Made by a program: the position numbers and the translations under genes
Assembly: GCA_035498555.1 (NCBI GenBank)
Contig: DATKAB010000045.1
Coordinates: 1 to 64,000, forward strand
DNA length: 64,000 nt
Source: Candidatus Sulfotelmatobacter sp.
Lineage (GTDB): Bacteria; Eisenbacteria; RBG-16-71-46
Direction of reading: 5' to 3'
Part shown: positions 55,769 to 64,000 of the stretch, piece by piece
Numbering within the stretch: position 1 is the first letter of the stretch
How the letters are laid out: every line of letters starts with the position of its first letter
The notes under the pieces: generated by a model
Database searches by the model: none
What the model saw: only the letters and a program-made list of their open reading frames with translations
Told to the model about the DNA's origin: nothing

Positions 55769-55902
55769 CTTTCAAATGGGGGACGTCGTTCTCAGCATCG
55801 CGGGCCGCACGCGAGTGTCATCGAACTAGCCCCCCAACTACCATTGCGTGCCCCGTATGAGATGTTTTCGCCGTCGGGGGGGTTCGGATATTTTCTCGAT
55901 TC

Positions 55903-55924
55903 GGGCTCGTGAGCTCTTTTTTTT
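55903..55924 (+). terminator. Hairpin and T-tract just before the deoxynucleoside kinase gene
   Basis: A five-pair stem (GGGCT/AGCTC, one G-U) with loop CGTG is followed by eight T, then CTTT. The T-rich stretch 55840-55930 is unlike its GC-rich surroundings. It lies only 31 bases before the kinase start, so it may be an attenuator in that gene's leader, or a second terminator with the kinase promoter overlapping it. Confidence 0.4.
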
Positions 55925-55955
55925 CTTTCAACCTGGCTGGTGAGGACGGTTCGCT

Positions 55956-56672
55956 TTGCAGCGTCCAAAACTTTCTGAACACGATCCTGACATTCATGGC
56001 GGCCCTGTCACCTCTCAGGGCTATTTTCTCGCAATTGCCGGGAACATCGGGGTGGGGAAGACCGAGCTGACCAATCGGCTGAGCGCCGAGCTGGGCTGGC
56101 TCGCCTACTACGAGCCGGTGATCAAGAACCCCTACCTCGACATGTTCTACGCCGACATGCCCCGCTGGAGTTTCCATCTCCAGATCTACTTCCTGAGCGA
56201 GCGCTTCAAGGCTCAGGTCCAGATCGGCCAGAGCGCCCTGCCCTTCATCCAGGACCGCACTATCTACGAAGACTCGGAGATCTTCGCCCGCACGCTGCAC
56301 GAGCAGGGTTCGATGACCGAGGTGGACTACCGCAACTACACCGCCCTGTTCTCGGTGCTCGCCTCCTACCTGAGGAAGCCCGACCTCGTCATCTACCTCA
56401 AGGCGAGTCCCGAGGTGCTGATGAAGCGGATCGAGAGGCGGGGACGGGCGAGCGAGGCCGGGATCCAGATCGACTACATCACCCGGCTCAACAACGCCTA
56501 CGACGACTGGATGAAGCGGGCCCGGGCCGAGCTCGAGGTGCTCGAAATCGACACCGATCAGATCGCCCTTCAAGGGGAGACGCCCGCCTTCCGACAACTG
56601 GTGGAGGATCTCAAGCGCCGCTATCCCCGGCAGGCCGAGCTCCCGCTCGCCGCGCCGGAGGATAAGCGCTAG
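55956..56672 (+). CDS. Deoxynucleoside kinase (deoxyadenosine/deoxyguanosine type)
   Basis: 238-residue P-loop kinase that phosphorylates deoxynucleosides for nucleotide salvage. Walker A is GNIGVGKT (29-36); the QDRTIYEDSEIFA motif near 98-110 holds the DR(S/T) pair that reads the substrate; KRIERRGRASE forms the lid. The length fits the Dck/Dgk family. Start TTG 55956 with GAGGA about nine bases upstream gives 20 residues before the conserved core; there is no ATG or GTG in a better place. It is preceded by a T-rich hairpin region. Confidence 0.9.
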   Translation: MQRPKLSEHDPDIHGGPVTSQGYFLAIAGNIGVGKTELTNRLSAELGWLAYYEPVIKNPYLDMFYADMPRWSFHLQIYFLSERFKAQVQIGQSALPFIQDRTIYEDSEIFARTLHEQGSMTEVDYRNYTALFSVLASYLRKPDLVIYLKASPEVLMKRIERRGRASEAGIQIDYITRLNNAYDDWMKRARAELEVLEIDTDQIALQGETPAFRQLVEDLKRRYPRQAELPLAAPEDKR

Positions 56673-56748
56673 GCTCCGACCCACTCGAAATACGCGACTG
56701 CAGGCGTTCCGAGTTCGGCCGCGAGCTCGAAACGGAGGGCACGATCAC

Positions 56749-57918
56749 ATGACTCGAGGCCGGCGACTCGCGTTTCTGCTCCTGCTTGCGGCCGCGAGTC
56801 TGTTCGCGTGCTCGGAGAAGCACGGCTCCAGCTCCACCGCCCCGCCGGTGACGCCGGCGCTCAAGCTCCAGAGCATCTCCACCGCCCTCAGCACTCCCGT
56901 GTTCCTGACCGCGCCGCCCGCGGACTTCACGCGCCTGTTCGTGGTCGAGAAGCCGGGGCGGATCCGCATCATCAAGAACGGCTCGCTCCTCCCGACCCCG
57001 TTCCTCGACATTCACTCGCAGGTCTCGACCGACACCGAACAGGGGCTGCTCGGGCTCGCGTTCGATCCGGGCTACGCGGCCAACGGCCGTTTCTACGTCA
57101 GCTTCAGCGACCTCTCGTGGAACGAGCACGTGGTGCGCTATCACGTGAGCGGCAACCCGGATGTGGCCGACCCCACGCCGCTCGACAGCGTGCTCTACAC
57201 CCCGCACCCCGACACCAATCACAACGGCGGCATGCTGGCCTTTGGCCCCGATGGGATGCTGTACGCGAGCTTTGGCGATGGGGGCGGGGGCGGCGACACC
57301 TATCACCACAGTCAGACCACCGACGATCTGCTGGGCTCGATCTCGCGCATGGACGTCCACAACGTTCCCGCGGTGCCGGCCGCGGGAAATCCCGACTTCG
57401 GAGCGGGGGCGCGTCCGGAGATCTGGGACATCGGACTTCGCAATCCCTGGCGCTTCAGCTTCGATCGCGGCACCGGCGATCTCTACATCGGGGACGTCGG
57501 TCAGGATGATCACGAGGAAATCGACATCTCGACCGCGGCGGGCGGCGGCGGCAAGGGGGCCAATTACGGCTGGAACATCATGGAAGCGGGCGAGTGCTAT
57601 CCGCCGGGAAGCGCCTGCAGCAGCGCGGGCCTCACGCCGCCGATGCTCGAGTACGATCACGGCGAAGGCTGCGCGGTGATCGGCGGCTACGTCTATCGTG
57701 GCAGCGCCCTGCCCGGCCTGCTCGGCACCTACTTCTACGGCGACAACTGCGCACACTGGGTGCGCAGCTTCCGCCTCAGTGGATTCACGGTGACCGAGAA
57801 GACCGACTGGCCGACCCTGGATCCCGGCAGCAGCATTACCAGCTTCGGCGAGGACGCCCGCGGCGAGATCTACGTCCTCACCCTGGCCGGCGGCGTCTAC
57901 AAGATCGTGGCGCAGTAG
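56749..57918 (+). CDS. PQQ-dependent sugar dehydrogenase-like lipoprotein
   Basis: 389 residues. The signal ends in a lipobox (SLFAC, Cys21). The body is a six-bladed beta-propeller of the soluble glucose/sorbosone dehydrogenase family: LFVVEKPGRIRII, GLLGLAFDPGYAANGRFYV, the catalytic-type His158 in NHNGGMLAFGPDGMLY, and LRNPWRFSFDRGTGDLYIGDVGQ. Such enzymes oxidise sugars in the periplasm with PQQ, though many family members bind other ligands. There is no PQQ biosynthesis gene nearby. It stands alone, convergent with ileS; the stops are 13 bases apart. Confidence 0.9.
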   Translation: MTRGRRLAFLLLLAAASLFACSEKHGSSSTAPPVTPALKLQSISTALSTPVFLTAPPADFTRLFVVEKPGRIRIIKNGSLLPTPFLDIHSQVSTDTEQGLLGLAFDPGYAANGRFYVSFSDLSWNEHVVRYHVSGNPDVADPTPLDSVLYTPHPDTNHNGGMLAFGPDGMLYASFGDGGGGGDTYHHSQTTDDLLGSISRMDVHNVPAVPAAGNPDFGAGARPEIWDIGLRNPWRFSFDRGTGDLYIGDVGQDDHEEIDISTAAGGGGKGANYGWNIMEAGECYPPGSACSSAGLTPPMLEYDHGEGCAVIGGYVYRGSALPGLLGTYFYGDNCAHWVRSFRLSGFTVTEKTDWPTLDPGSSITSFGEDARGEIYVLTLAGGVYKIVAQ

Positions 57919-57931
57919 CGGCCCGCGATCC

Positions 57932-60787
57932 TCAGCCCTTCCCGGCTCCCGACAGCGACTCGAGCACCGAACGGCAGCGAGCGCAGAGGCCGGCCTCCGA
58001 CACGTCGTCGCGGTGGTTCCAGCAGCGTTCGCATTTCCTGAAGCGATCGCCCGCCGGCCGCGCCATCGCCGAGAAGGCCGCCGCGCCGCCGCCGGCGGCC
58101 GCCGCCACTCGTTGCGGAGCGATCTCGAGCGCGGCCACCATCAGAAAGTCGCGCAGCTCGGGGGCAAAGCGCGAGAGCCAGCTCTCCGAATCGGGCGCCG
58201 ACAGCGTCACCGCCGCCTCCTGGGTGGTGGCGATGGTCTTGGCTGCGCGAAGCGGCTCGATCGCGCTGTTGACCACCGCGCGTACTTCCAGCAGCCGCTC
58301 CCACAGCGCGGGCTCCGCGGCATGCGCCGCGATCGGCCCGAGCACCGCCAGGTGCACGCTCTCCTGCTCGCGAACCAGGGCCGGATGGTGCTGCCAGACC
58401 TCCTCGGCGGTGAATACCAGCGCGGGGCCGGCCAGCACGCACAGGTCGTGAAGCGCGCGCCACAACACGGTCTGCGCGGAACGACGTGCCGGATCGTTGC
58501 GTCCCAGCGTGTAGAGCCGATCCTTCGCCACGTCGAGGAACGCGGCCGAGAGATGAACCGTGCAGACGTCGAGCAGCAGATCGAGGACGCGATGGAACTC
58601 GAGGCGTGAGTAGGCCGACCGCATCTGATCGACGCGACCCGCCAGAAAATCGTGAAACGCGCGGTCCACCTCGGTGAGCGCGGCGTGCGGCACCGAGTGC
58701 GCGGCCGGGTCGAAGTCGCTCAGGTTGCCGAGCAGGAATCGGAACGTATTGCGCACTTTCCGGTAGGCCTCCGCGACCCGCACCAGGATCTCATCACCGA
58801 CGCGGACGTCGCTTCGCCAGTCGGTGGCCAGCGCCCACCAGCGCACGATCTCCGCGCCCGAGCGTTTCACGATGTCCATCGGCGCGATCACGTTGCCCAG
58901 CGACTTGTGCATGGCGCGGCCCTGCGCGTCCAGCACCCAGCCGTGGGTGTAGACCTCGGTGTAGGGCGGGCGGTCCGTGCAGCCGATCCCGACCATCAGC
59001 GACGAGTTGAACCAGCCGCGATGCTGGTCGGGTCCCTCGAGGTACGCCACGCCCTCGCCGGCCGCCGCACGCCGGAGTGCCTGATCGAGCCGCGGGGCGA
59101 GGTCGGGATGGGAGACGCGCACCGCCCGGTGCGTGCATCCGGAATCGAACCAGACATCGAGGATGTCGGTTTCCTTGCGAAACGGACCGGCGGCGCCACA
59201 GTGCTCGCACTTCATCCCCGCCGGCAGGAAGTCCTCGACCGGCTTCTCGAACCACGTGTCGGAGCCGCTCTGGCGCGTGATCTCCGCCGCCCGCGCCATG
59301 ACGCGGGGGTCGAGCAGCGCTTCACCGCAGCTCTCGCAGTAGACCGCCGGGATCCCGACGCCCCACGAACGCTGGCGGGACAGACACCAGTCGGGCCGCC
59401 CGCGCACCGATTCGCGAATCCGATTGCGGGAACTTCCCGGATCCCAGCTCACCGCGCGCTCGATGGCGTCCAGCGCGCGCTGCCGATGCGTCAACCTCGC
59501 GCCGCCCTCGAGCGGCTCCGGCGCATGATCAATGATCATGAACCATTGCTTGGTGGCGCGGAAGATCACCGGCTGGCGGCAGCGCCAGCAGTGCGGGTAG
59601 GAATGAGTGATCGTACCCTTCGACAGCAGCCGGCCGCGCTCGGCGAGCCAGGCGATGATGTCGTCGTTGACCTCGAGCACGCTCCGGCCGACGAACGGTT
59701 CGGCTCCCGCCGTGAATCGGCCGGCCTCGTCCACCGGACAGAGCACGCCGAGTCCGTGCTTCTGTCCGATCTGAAAGTCCTCCTTGCCGTGGCCCGGAGC
59801 GGTGTGAACGATGCCGGTGCCGTCTTCCATGCTCACGAACGGCGTGCCGTCCACCACCTGCGACTCGTTGCCCCACGGGCCTTCGAACACGAGCCCGACG
59901 AGGTCGCGCCCGGGAAGCTCCGCTTCGACGGTGGCGCCGGCGAGACCGGCCGCCTCCGCGAACGCCGCGGCGCGTTCCTTCGCCACCAGCAGGCGCCGCT
60001 CGCCATCGCGCAGTACCACGTAGGCCGAGCCGGGATTCACCATCAGGCCGAGATTGGCGGGCAGGGTCCAGGGCGTCGTGGTCCACGCCACCGCCGCCAC
60101 GCCGGGGAATCGCTTCAGTAGGCCGCCCTGGTCCCGGAGCAACGGGAACGCGACATGGATCGAAGGCGAGGCGTCATCCTGATACTCGATCTCGGCTTCG
60201 GCGAGGGCGGTGCGATCGGTGGGGCACCAGTGGATGGAGCGGAGCCCGCGCTGCACGTAGCCGCGGTCGGCGAGGCGCGCGAAGGTCTCGAGGATCGTGG
60301 CCTCGAAGTCCGAGCTCATGGTGAGGTAGGGGCGGCTCCAATCGCCCCACACTCCGAGGCGTTCGAACTCCTCGCGCTGGACGCCGACCCATTCCATCGC
60401 GTACTCGCGGCAGCGCCGGCGCAACGTCACACGATCGGGTTGCTGCTTCTTCTCGCGGAACTCCCGGCCCACCTGGATCTCGATCGGCATGCCGTGATTG
60501 TCCCAACCGGGCACGAACGGAGAATCGAAGCCGCGCATCGAAGCCTGCCGCACGGATGCGTCCTTCCAGATCTTGTTCGCGGCCGTTCCCATGTGGAGGT
60601 GGGCATTCGAATAGGGCGGACCGTCGTGAAGGATCCAGACCGGCGAGCCCCGGCGCGCCGCGGCGAGCTTGCTCTCGATCTGCCGCTCCTTCCACCACCC
60701 GAGACGTGCCGGCTCTCGCTGCTGGAGATCCGCCTTCATCGGGAACTCGGTGCTCGGCAGGTTCAGCGTGTCGCGATAGCCGGCCAT
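57932..60787 (-). CDS. ileS: Isoleucyl-tRNA synthetase
   Basis: 951-residue class I synthetase. The HIGH motif is HLHMG (63-67) and the KMSKS motif is MHKSLGN (Lys628). The CP1 editing domain is present (VHTAPGHGKEDFQIGQKHGL), and a C-terminal zinc ribbon has KCERCW and LCARC. The start is ATG 60787 with GGAGG seven bases upstream. An open frame continuing to 61072 is not coding but the T-box leader. Expression should therefore follow uncharged tRNA-Ile. It charges tRNA with isoleucine in the cytoplasm; family assignment is certain. Confidence 0.97.
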   Translation of the reverse strand: MAGYRDTLNLPSTEFPMKADLQQREPARLGWWKERQIESKLAAARRGSPVWILHDGPPYSNAHLHMGTAANKIWKDASVRQASMRGFDSPFVPGWDNHGMPIEIQVGREFREKKQQPDRVTLRRRCREYAMEWVGVQREEFERLGVWGDWSRPYLTMSSDFEATILETFARLADRGYVQRGLRSIHWCPTDRTALAEAEIEYQDDASPSIHVAFPLLRDQGGLLKRFPGVAAVAWTTTPWTLPANLGLMVNPGSAYVVLRDGERRLLVAKERAAAFAEAAGLAGATVEAELPGRDLVGLVFEGPWGNESQVVDGTPFVSMEDGTGIVHTAPGHGKEDFQIGQKHGLGVLCPVDEAGRFTAGAEPFVGRSVLEVNDDIIAWLAERGRLLSKGTITHSYPHCWRCRQPVIFRATKQWFMIIDHAPEPLEGGARLTHRQRALDAIERAVSWDPGSSRNRIRESVRGRPDWCLSRQRSWGVGIPAVYCESCGEALLDPRVMARAAEITRQSGSDTWFEKPVEDFLPAGMKCEHCGAAGPFRKETDILDVWFDSGCTHRAVRVSHPDLAPRLDQALRRAAAGEGVAYLEGPDQHRGWFNSSLMVGIGCTDRPPYTEVYTHGWVLDAQGRAMHKSLGNVIAPMDIVKRSGAEIVRWWALATDWRSDVRVGDEILVRVAEAYRKVRNTFRFLLGNLSDFDPAAHSVPHAALTEVDRAFHDFLAGRVDQMRSAYSRLEFHRVLDLLLDVCTVHLSAAFLDVAKDRLYTLGRNDPARRSAQTVLWRALHDLCVLAGPALVFTAEEVWQHHPALVREQESVHLAVLGPIAAHAAEPALWERLLEVRAVVNSAIEPLRAAKTIATTQEAAVTLSAPDSESWLSRFAPELRDFLMVAALEIAPQRVAAAAGGGAAAFSAMARPAGDRFRKCERCWNHRDDVSEAGLCARCRSVLESLSGAGKG

Positions 60788-61075
60788 CGAAAACCTCCGC
60801 CGGGAAAATGAAAACGCCCCACCCGATTCCGGTTGGGGCGACGCAGGTCGCGGTGCCACCCAACTTCGCGCGCGCCTCGCGGCGCGAGCCTCGTGGACCG
60901 GGCGCGAGGCGCGGTCCGACCCATTTCGGCGGGCTTCCGTCCGAGCCTCAGGCGGCGCGTCGCGTCGCTTCGGTCGGCGGCTCGGGGGTGATGTTCGCCG
61001 CGCCGGTGGGTATCGGGCTTCCACCATCCCCGACTCGCTGGAACTCCGCACGCGGGTACTCGTCCCCGTCACAGC
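60788..61075 (-). promoter_or_regulatory. T-box riboswitch controlling ileS (ATC specifier)
   Basis: Minus-strand leader with all main T-box elements. The stem I base is GACGGGGACGAGTA (61070-61057). An AGCGAGTCGGGGATGGTGG-like distal region follows. The specifier ATC (Ile) is at 60992-60990 in GAACATCACC. The conserved T-box sequence GGGTGGCACCGCG lies at 60861-60849. A terminator hairpin at 60840-60815 (CGCCCCA/TGGGGCG) is followed by TTTTCATTTT, 18 bases before the ileS ribosome site. Uncharged tRNA-Ile should pair with the specifier and the T-box sequence and stabilise the antiterminator. It fills the gap between the M23 peptidase gene and ileS. Confidence 0.92.
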
Positions 61076-61115
61076 CTTGAATGCCGGGCGAAGCTGCCAT
61101 GCCCGGCGACCCGGG

Positions 61116-62270
61116 TCAAGGAGCGGCGTCCCTCCCCCGGGCCCGCGGGGCGGGGGCGGCGGGCGCCAGGTCGGCGATCAACAGCACCGCGTCCAGTGCG
61201 TGCGGCGGAGCCTCGCGACGAGCCAGGTCGGACGGGTCACGATCCGGGCTCGCCTGCCCGAGGATCTCGCGACACACCGAGCGGAACTGGCGGTCGGGCG
61301 CCGGCCGCGCCGGCAGCGCCGCGCCGATCATCTCGAGCCGGCGCAGGTCGCGCGCCAGCTCCTCCCAGCTCACCGTCTCTCCGGGGGTCGCTCGCGATCG
61401 TTCGGGCAGGAGGCCCGCCGCGATCAACGAATCGCGCAGGGTGAGGTCGGCTTCCGGGAGCAGGGTCCACTGATGGGCGCCCGCGACCGCCAGCATGCGC
61501 CACCATTCGGCGTGCCGCAGAGCGCTGGCCGGCGTGACCAGCGAATCGGCCAGGAGCCCGGCGTACGCCGCCCAGTCCCACCACGGCGCGAGCGAATCGG
61601 CGCGCGCCGCGGCCGGGAGGCGGTCCGCGACGAACGAGAGCGGGTCCACGACCCGCGTGTCCTGCCAGGGTGCGGAAGGATCGTCGGCCAGCCGGACCTC
61701 GAAATGGAGGTGCGGGCTGGTCGCGCGGCCGGTTCTCCCGACACGTCCGAGCACGCCGCCGGCCAGCACCGACTGGCCGGGGCGAACCCGGATCGTGCCG
61801 GCGGCGAGATGGGCGTAGACGCTGTAAGCGACCTGTCCGTCGCACAGGCGGTGCCCCAATACCACGTAGCGGCCGTAGCCGCTGTTGTAGCCGCGCCGCG
61901 GCGCCGCCACCACCAGCCCGGTGGCCGCCGCGCGAACCAGGTCGCCGCCGTGACCGCAACTGAGATCAGCGCCCTGATGCGTTCGAGTGCCGAGGTCGGG
62001 GCCACCGATGTTCCGGCTCAGTCGGTAGCCGGCGGAGGAGCCGGCAGCGGCCAGCTGGAAATCGCGGGCGTTGCCGACCGGATATCGCCACGCGCCGCTC
62101 CAGCACCAGCGGTCGGCCAGTTCGGCGGAAGCGTGCATCACGCCGCCGGTCGGAAGCGGCGGAACCGGTGCGATCTGCCCCCGGGCGTCGGGAGCGGAGC
62201 CGAGCACCGCCGCGCCTGCGAGCGCGACGCTCGCCCAGATCGCGTGACGGAGCCCGATCCGCCCCTTCAT
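61116..62270 (-). CDS. M23-family metallopeptidase (secreted)
   Basis: 384 residues from ATG 62270. A signal peptide (IWASVALAGAAVLGSAPDARG) is followed by an M23/LytM domain with HQGADLSCGHG (first His and Asp ligands) and SPHLHFEV (HxH); both zinc motifs are intact, so it probably cuts peptidoglycan cross-links or another Gly-rich peptide. The C-terminal 170 residues are helical and not recognised. The start overlaps the stop of the M6-type protease gene by four bases (62267-62270), so the two are coupled. A GC hairpin (61084-61107) lies just after the stop, before the T-box leader. Confidence 0.88.
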   Translation of the reverse strand: MKGRIGLRHAIWASVALAGAAVLGSAPDARGQIAPVPPLPTGGVMHASAELADRWCWSGAWRYPVGNARDFQLAAAGSSAGYRLSRNIGGPDLGTRTHQGADLSCGHGGDLVRAAATGLVVAAPRRGYNSGYGRYVVLGHRLCDGQVAYSVYAHLAAGTIRVRPGQSVLAGGVLGRVGRTGRATSPHLHFEVRLADDPSAPWQDTRVVDPLSFVADRLPAAARADSLAPWWDWAAYAGLLADSLVTPASALRHAEWWRMLAVAGAHQWTLLPEADLTLRDSLIAAGLLPERSRATPGETVSWEELARDLRRLEMIGAALPARPAPDRQFRSVCREILGQASPDRDPSDLARREAPPHALDAVLLIADLAPAAPAPRARGRDAAP

Positions 62271-64000
62271 CGCAGCACGACGAACCGGATCCTCTCGCGG
62301 CTCGCGCGCAGCGCGGCGAAGTAAACGCCCCCGCGCCAGCTTCGCGTGACCGCCGGGTCGATCTGGGCCTCGAAGCGGCCGCCTGCCGACCGAACCGGGA
62401 GGCTCGCCACCCGGCGGCCTTCCACATCGAACACCTCGAGCCGGTCGGCCACGGTGGCTCGCCCGGCGAACCGCAACGGGAAGCCAGCGCGAACCGGGTT
62501 GGGGCCCACTTCGAGGCCGTCCGCGAGCGGCGAGAGGGAGACCGGCACCTGAGCGGTGGCGCTCGCGCCGAACAGGCGGCTGCGGGCCTCGAGGGTGTAG
62601 AGGTCGCCGTCGGAGGTCACGTAGAGCAGGGTAACGTCTCCCGGCGCGTTTGGCAGCACGATGGGCTGAGTCGAGGTCAGCGAGCTCGAGGAAATGTAAG
62701 CGCCGCCGAACTCCCATCCGCCTGCCGGCGTCCAGCGCTTGTAGCGGATCCTCGATGTCGCTCCGCCCCAGTCCTCGTAGGCAACGTGGATGTCGAGACT
62801 GTCGTCGCAGGCGGCCGTGATGCCCTGCAGGACGCCGGAGGAATTGTCGAGCGTGGTGTCCTGGGGGAACGGTGTGCTCGAGGCGCGACGGCGCTGATAG
62901 TGAAGTTCGTTGGTGTTGGAACCGCCGACCTGCCAGAGGGTGTGGAGATTGCCCGCCCCGTCCATCACCGTGGCCACCGCGAGCTGCGGTCCCGCCGGAG
63001 TCGGCGTCAGCGGGTTGCGCGAGCTGACGCCTGAATCCGGAGTGAATCGGGCGAAGTACAGCCGCTGCGGGCTGGTGGAGCGGTCCGACCACACGATGTA
63101 GGACGCACCGCTCGGTCCCACCGTCAAGGCGGGAGGATCGGGCTGCTCGCCCGGGAAGGTCACCGGCGCCGCGGCGCCGAAAGGAGAGAGGTAGGAGAAG
63201 CGTTGGAACAGGACCTGAAGCGAGCTGCCCTGCTCGTTGAGATAGGCCAGCTCGACCATCCCCTTCGAATCGGCGCCGATCGCGGAATGATGCGAGTCTC
63301 CCGACGAGGTCGCCACCGCCGCCTCGGGTGTCCACTGGCCACGGATTCGCGCTCGGTAGTAGATCTGAAGCCGCCCGTTTCGTCCGTCGGTCCAGCACAC
63401 CGCGAGATCTCCGCCCGGCAGGACCGCGATGGTGGGATCGAGCGCGGCGACGGTGGTGGCGCTGATCACCTCGGGGAGTTGCCACACTCCGGCCAGGCGC
63501 GAATACAGCACGATCTGCGGGAGTCCATTCCGCAACTCGCTCCGCACCGCGAACACGCGCCGCTCGCGATCGGTGACTGCCCAGTGTCCGGGTCGCGCGC
63601 CGTCGATCAGGATCGGCGTTGGCGAGGTGATGCTCCTCTCCGGCTGCCACCCCGGCATGTTGACCTGTACCTGCACCTGCATGTTGGAGCCGACCGCGTG
63701 AATACCGCCCAGCGCGAGATTGGTGCGGGCCCCGGCGAAGGTGCGCAGATTGGGGATGGTCTCGTCGCCGATGCCACTGCGGCCGGTCGTGCCCGGGAAG
63801 AGATCGGAGCCCTGGCCGCGGTTCTGTCCGATCCACATGGCGTAGTCGCCGTCGGCTTCGACGATCTGGAGCCCGGGGGTCAGCCCGCTGTTCACGCGGT
63901 TGGCCGAGAGGAGCGAGGAAATCGTCCCGTCATCGAGGTGGGTGACCAGGAGTCCGCTCGAGGGAAGCGCCGCGTCGAATCCCTCCTGCTGGCGATTTTC
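62267..64000 (-). CDS. M6-type secreted metalloprotease, C-terminal part (5' end beyond window)
   Basis: The frame is open to the right edge, so only the last 577 residues are seen. It begins ENRQQEGFDAALPSSGLLV and continues with IVEADGDYAMW and GQGSDLFPG, the pattern at the end of the catalytic domain of M6/immune inhibitor A-like proteases; the zinc-binding motif itself must lie upstream, outside the window. Then comes a beta-propeller-like region of sialidase/BNR character (VFAVRSELRNGLPQIVLYSR and similar). The last 85 residues are a FlgD-like sorting domain (VGPNPVRAGFP ... FDVEGRRVASL ... GGVYFAAL ... VVLR). A GTG at 63895 is internal and not the start. Confidence 0.82.
   Translation of the reverse strand, partial: ENRQQEGFDAALPSSGLLVTHLDDGTISSLLSANRVNSGLTPGLQIVEADGDYAMWIGQNRGQGSDLFPGTTGRSGIGDETIPNLRTFAGARTNLALGGIHAVGSNMQVQVQVNMPGWQPERSITSPTPILIDGARPGHWAVTDRERRVFAVRSELRNGLPQIVLYSRLAGVWQLPEVISATTVAALDPTIAVLPGGDLAVCWTDGRNGRLQIYYRARIRGQWTPEAAVATSSGDSHHSAIGADSKGMVELAYLNEQGSSLQVLFQRFSYLSPFGAAAPVTFPGEQPDPPALTVGPSGASYIVWSDRSTSPQRLYFARFTPDSGVSSRNPLTPTPAGPQLAVATVMDGAGNLHTLWQVGGSNTNELHYQRRRASSTPFPQDTTLDNSSGVLQGITAACDDSLDIHVAYEDWGGATSRIRYKRWTPAGGWEFGGAYISSSSLTSTQPIVLPNAPGDVTLLYVTSDGDLYTLEARSRLFGASATAQVPVSLSPLADGLEVGPNPVRAGFPLRFAGRATVADRLEVFDVEGRRVASLPVRSAGGRFEAQIDPAVTRSWRGGVYFAALRASRERIRFVVLR

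Noticed and set aside
60788-61072. N-terminal extension of isoleucyl-tRNA synthetase
   Set aside because: The extension covers the T-box leader and terminator, and a good ribosome site precedes ATG 60787.
61116-63836. 906-residue minus-strand frame
   Set aside because: The first 522 codons are an off-frame shadow of the M6-type protease; the M23 gene begins at 62270.

Overview
The window is a very GC-rich bacterial segment with a Gram-negative envelope: an RND efflux pump, outer-membrane polysaccharide export, an exosortase locus and several lipoproteins. Two secreted proteases end in FlgD-like/T9SS-like C-terminal domains, and there is a GWxTD-domain protein. Together these suggest a member of the FCB-like candidate phyla such as Candidatus Eisenbacteria. 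That assignment is inference from gene content; no rRNA is present. There are no insertion sequences, phage genes or CRISPR arrays.

Layout. 1-4764 (minus): a beta-glucoside utilisation group (secreted protein of unknown function, GH94-type phosphorylase, GH1 beta-glucosidase cut by the window edge) with a LacI-type operator upstream. 5083-9311 (minus): an RND efflux pump and its adaptor. 9450-16092 (minus): an iron uptake operon made of an FTR1 permease fused to a DUF2318 Fe-S domain, two FtsX-type ABC permeases, an ABC ATPase fused to a DtxR/MntR-type metal-sensor domain, a rhodanese-like/methyltransferase fusion and a HupE-like permease. 16293-18806 (plus): a GWxTD/TPR secreted protein and a single-domain response regulator. 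18979-22763 (minus): inositol monophosphatase and a UvrD helicase/RecB-type nuclease. 22856-29318 (plus): a solute-binding lipoprotein and a large gingipain-like C25 protease. 29397-31204 (plus): gltX, tRNA-Gln and tRNA-Glu, followed by a strong hairpin.

32126-55696 (plus) is a long exopolysaccharide/exosortase locus: a nucleotide-sugar dehydratase fused to a degenerate sugar transferase, Wza-like export protein, Wzz/BY-kinase, flippase, two GT2 and three GT4 glycosyltransferases, an O-antigen ligase/polymerase, a polysaccharide deacetylase, a priming sugar transferase, exosortase, EpsI, an unknown membrane protein, a TPR lipoprotein and the PrsK/PrsR two-component pair. Most of its genes overlap by four bases. 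It is preceded by a near-consensus sigma70 promoter and a sigma54-like promoter; the locus itself encodes a sigma54-type activator (PrsR). No PEP-CTERM substrate is visible.

55956-57918 (plus): a deoxynucleoside kinase and a PQQ-type sugar dehydrogenase lipoprotein. 57932-64000 (minus): isoleucyl-tRNA synthetase under a T-box riboswitch with an ATC specifier, an M23 peptidase, and the C-terminal part of an M6-type secreted metalloprotease that runs off the right edge.

The observations most worth follow-up are the ABC ATPase-DtxR fusion inside the iron operon, the ileS T-box in an apparently Gram-negative genome, and the exosortase locus with its own sigma54-type regulator and an orphan membrane protein.
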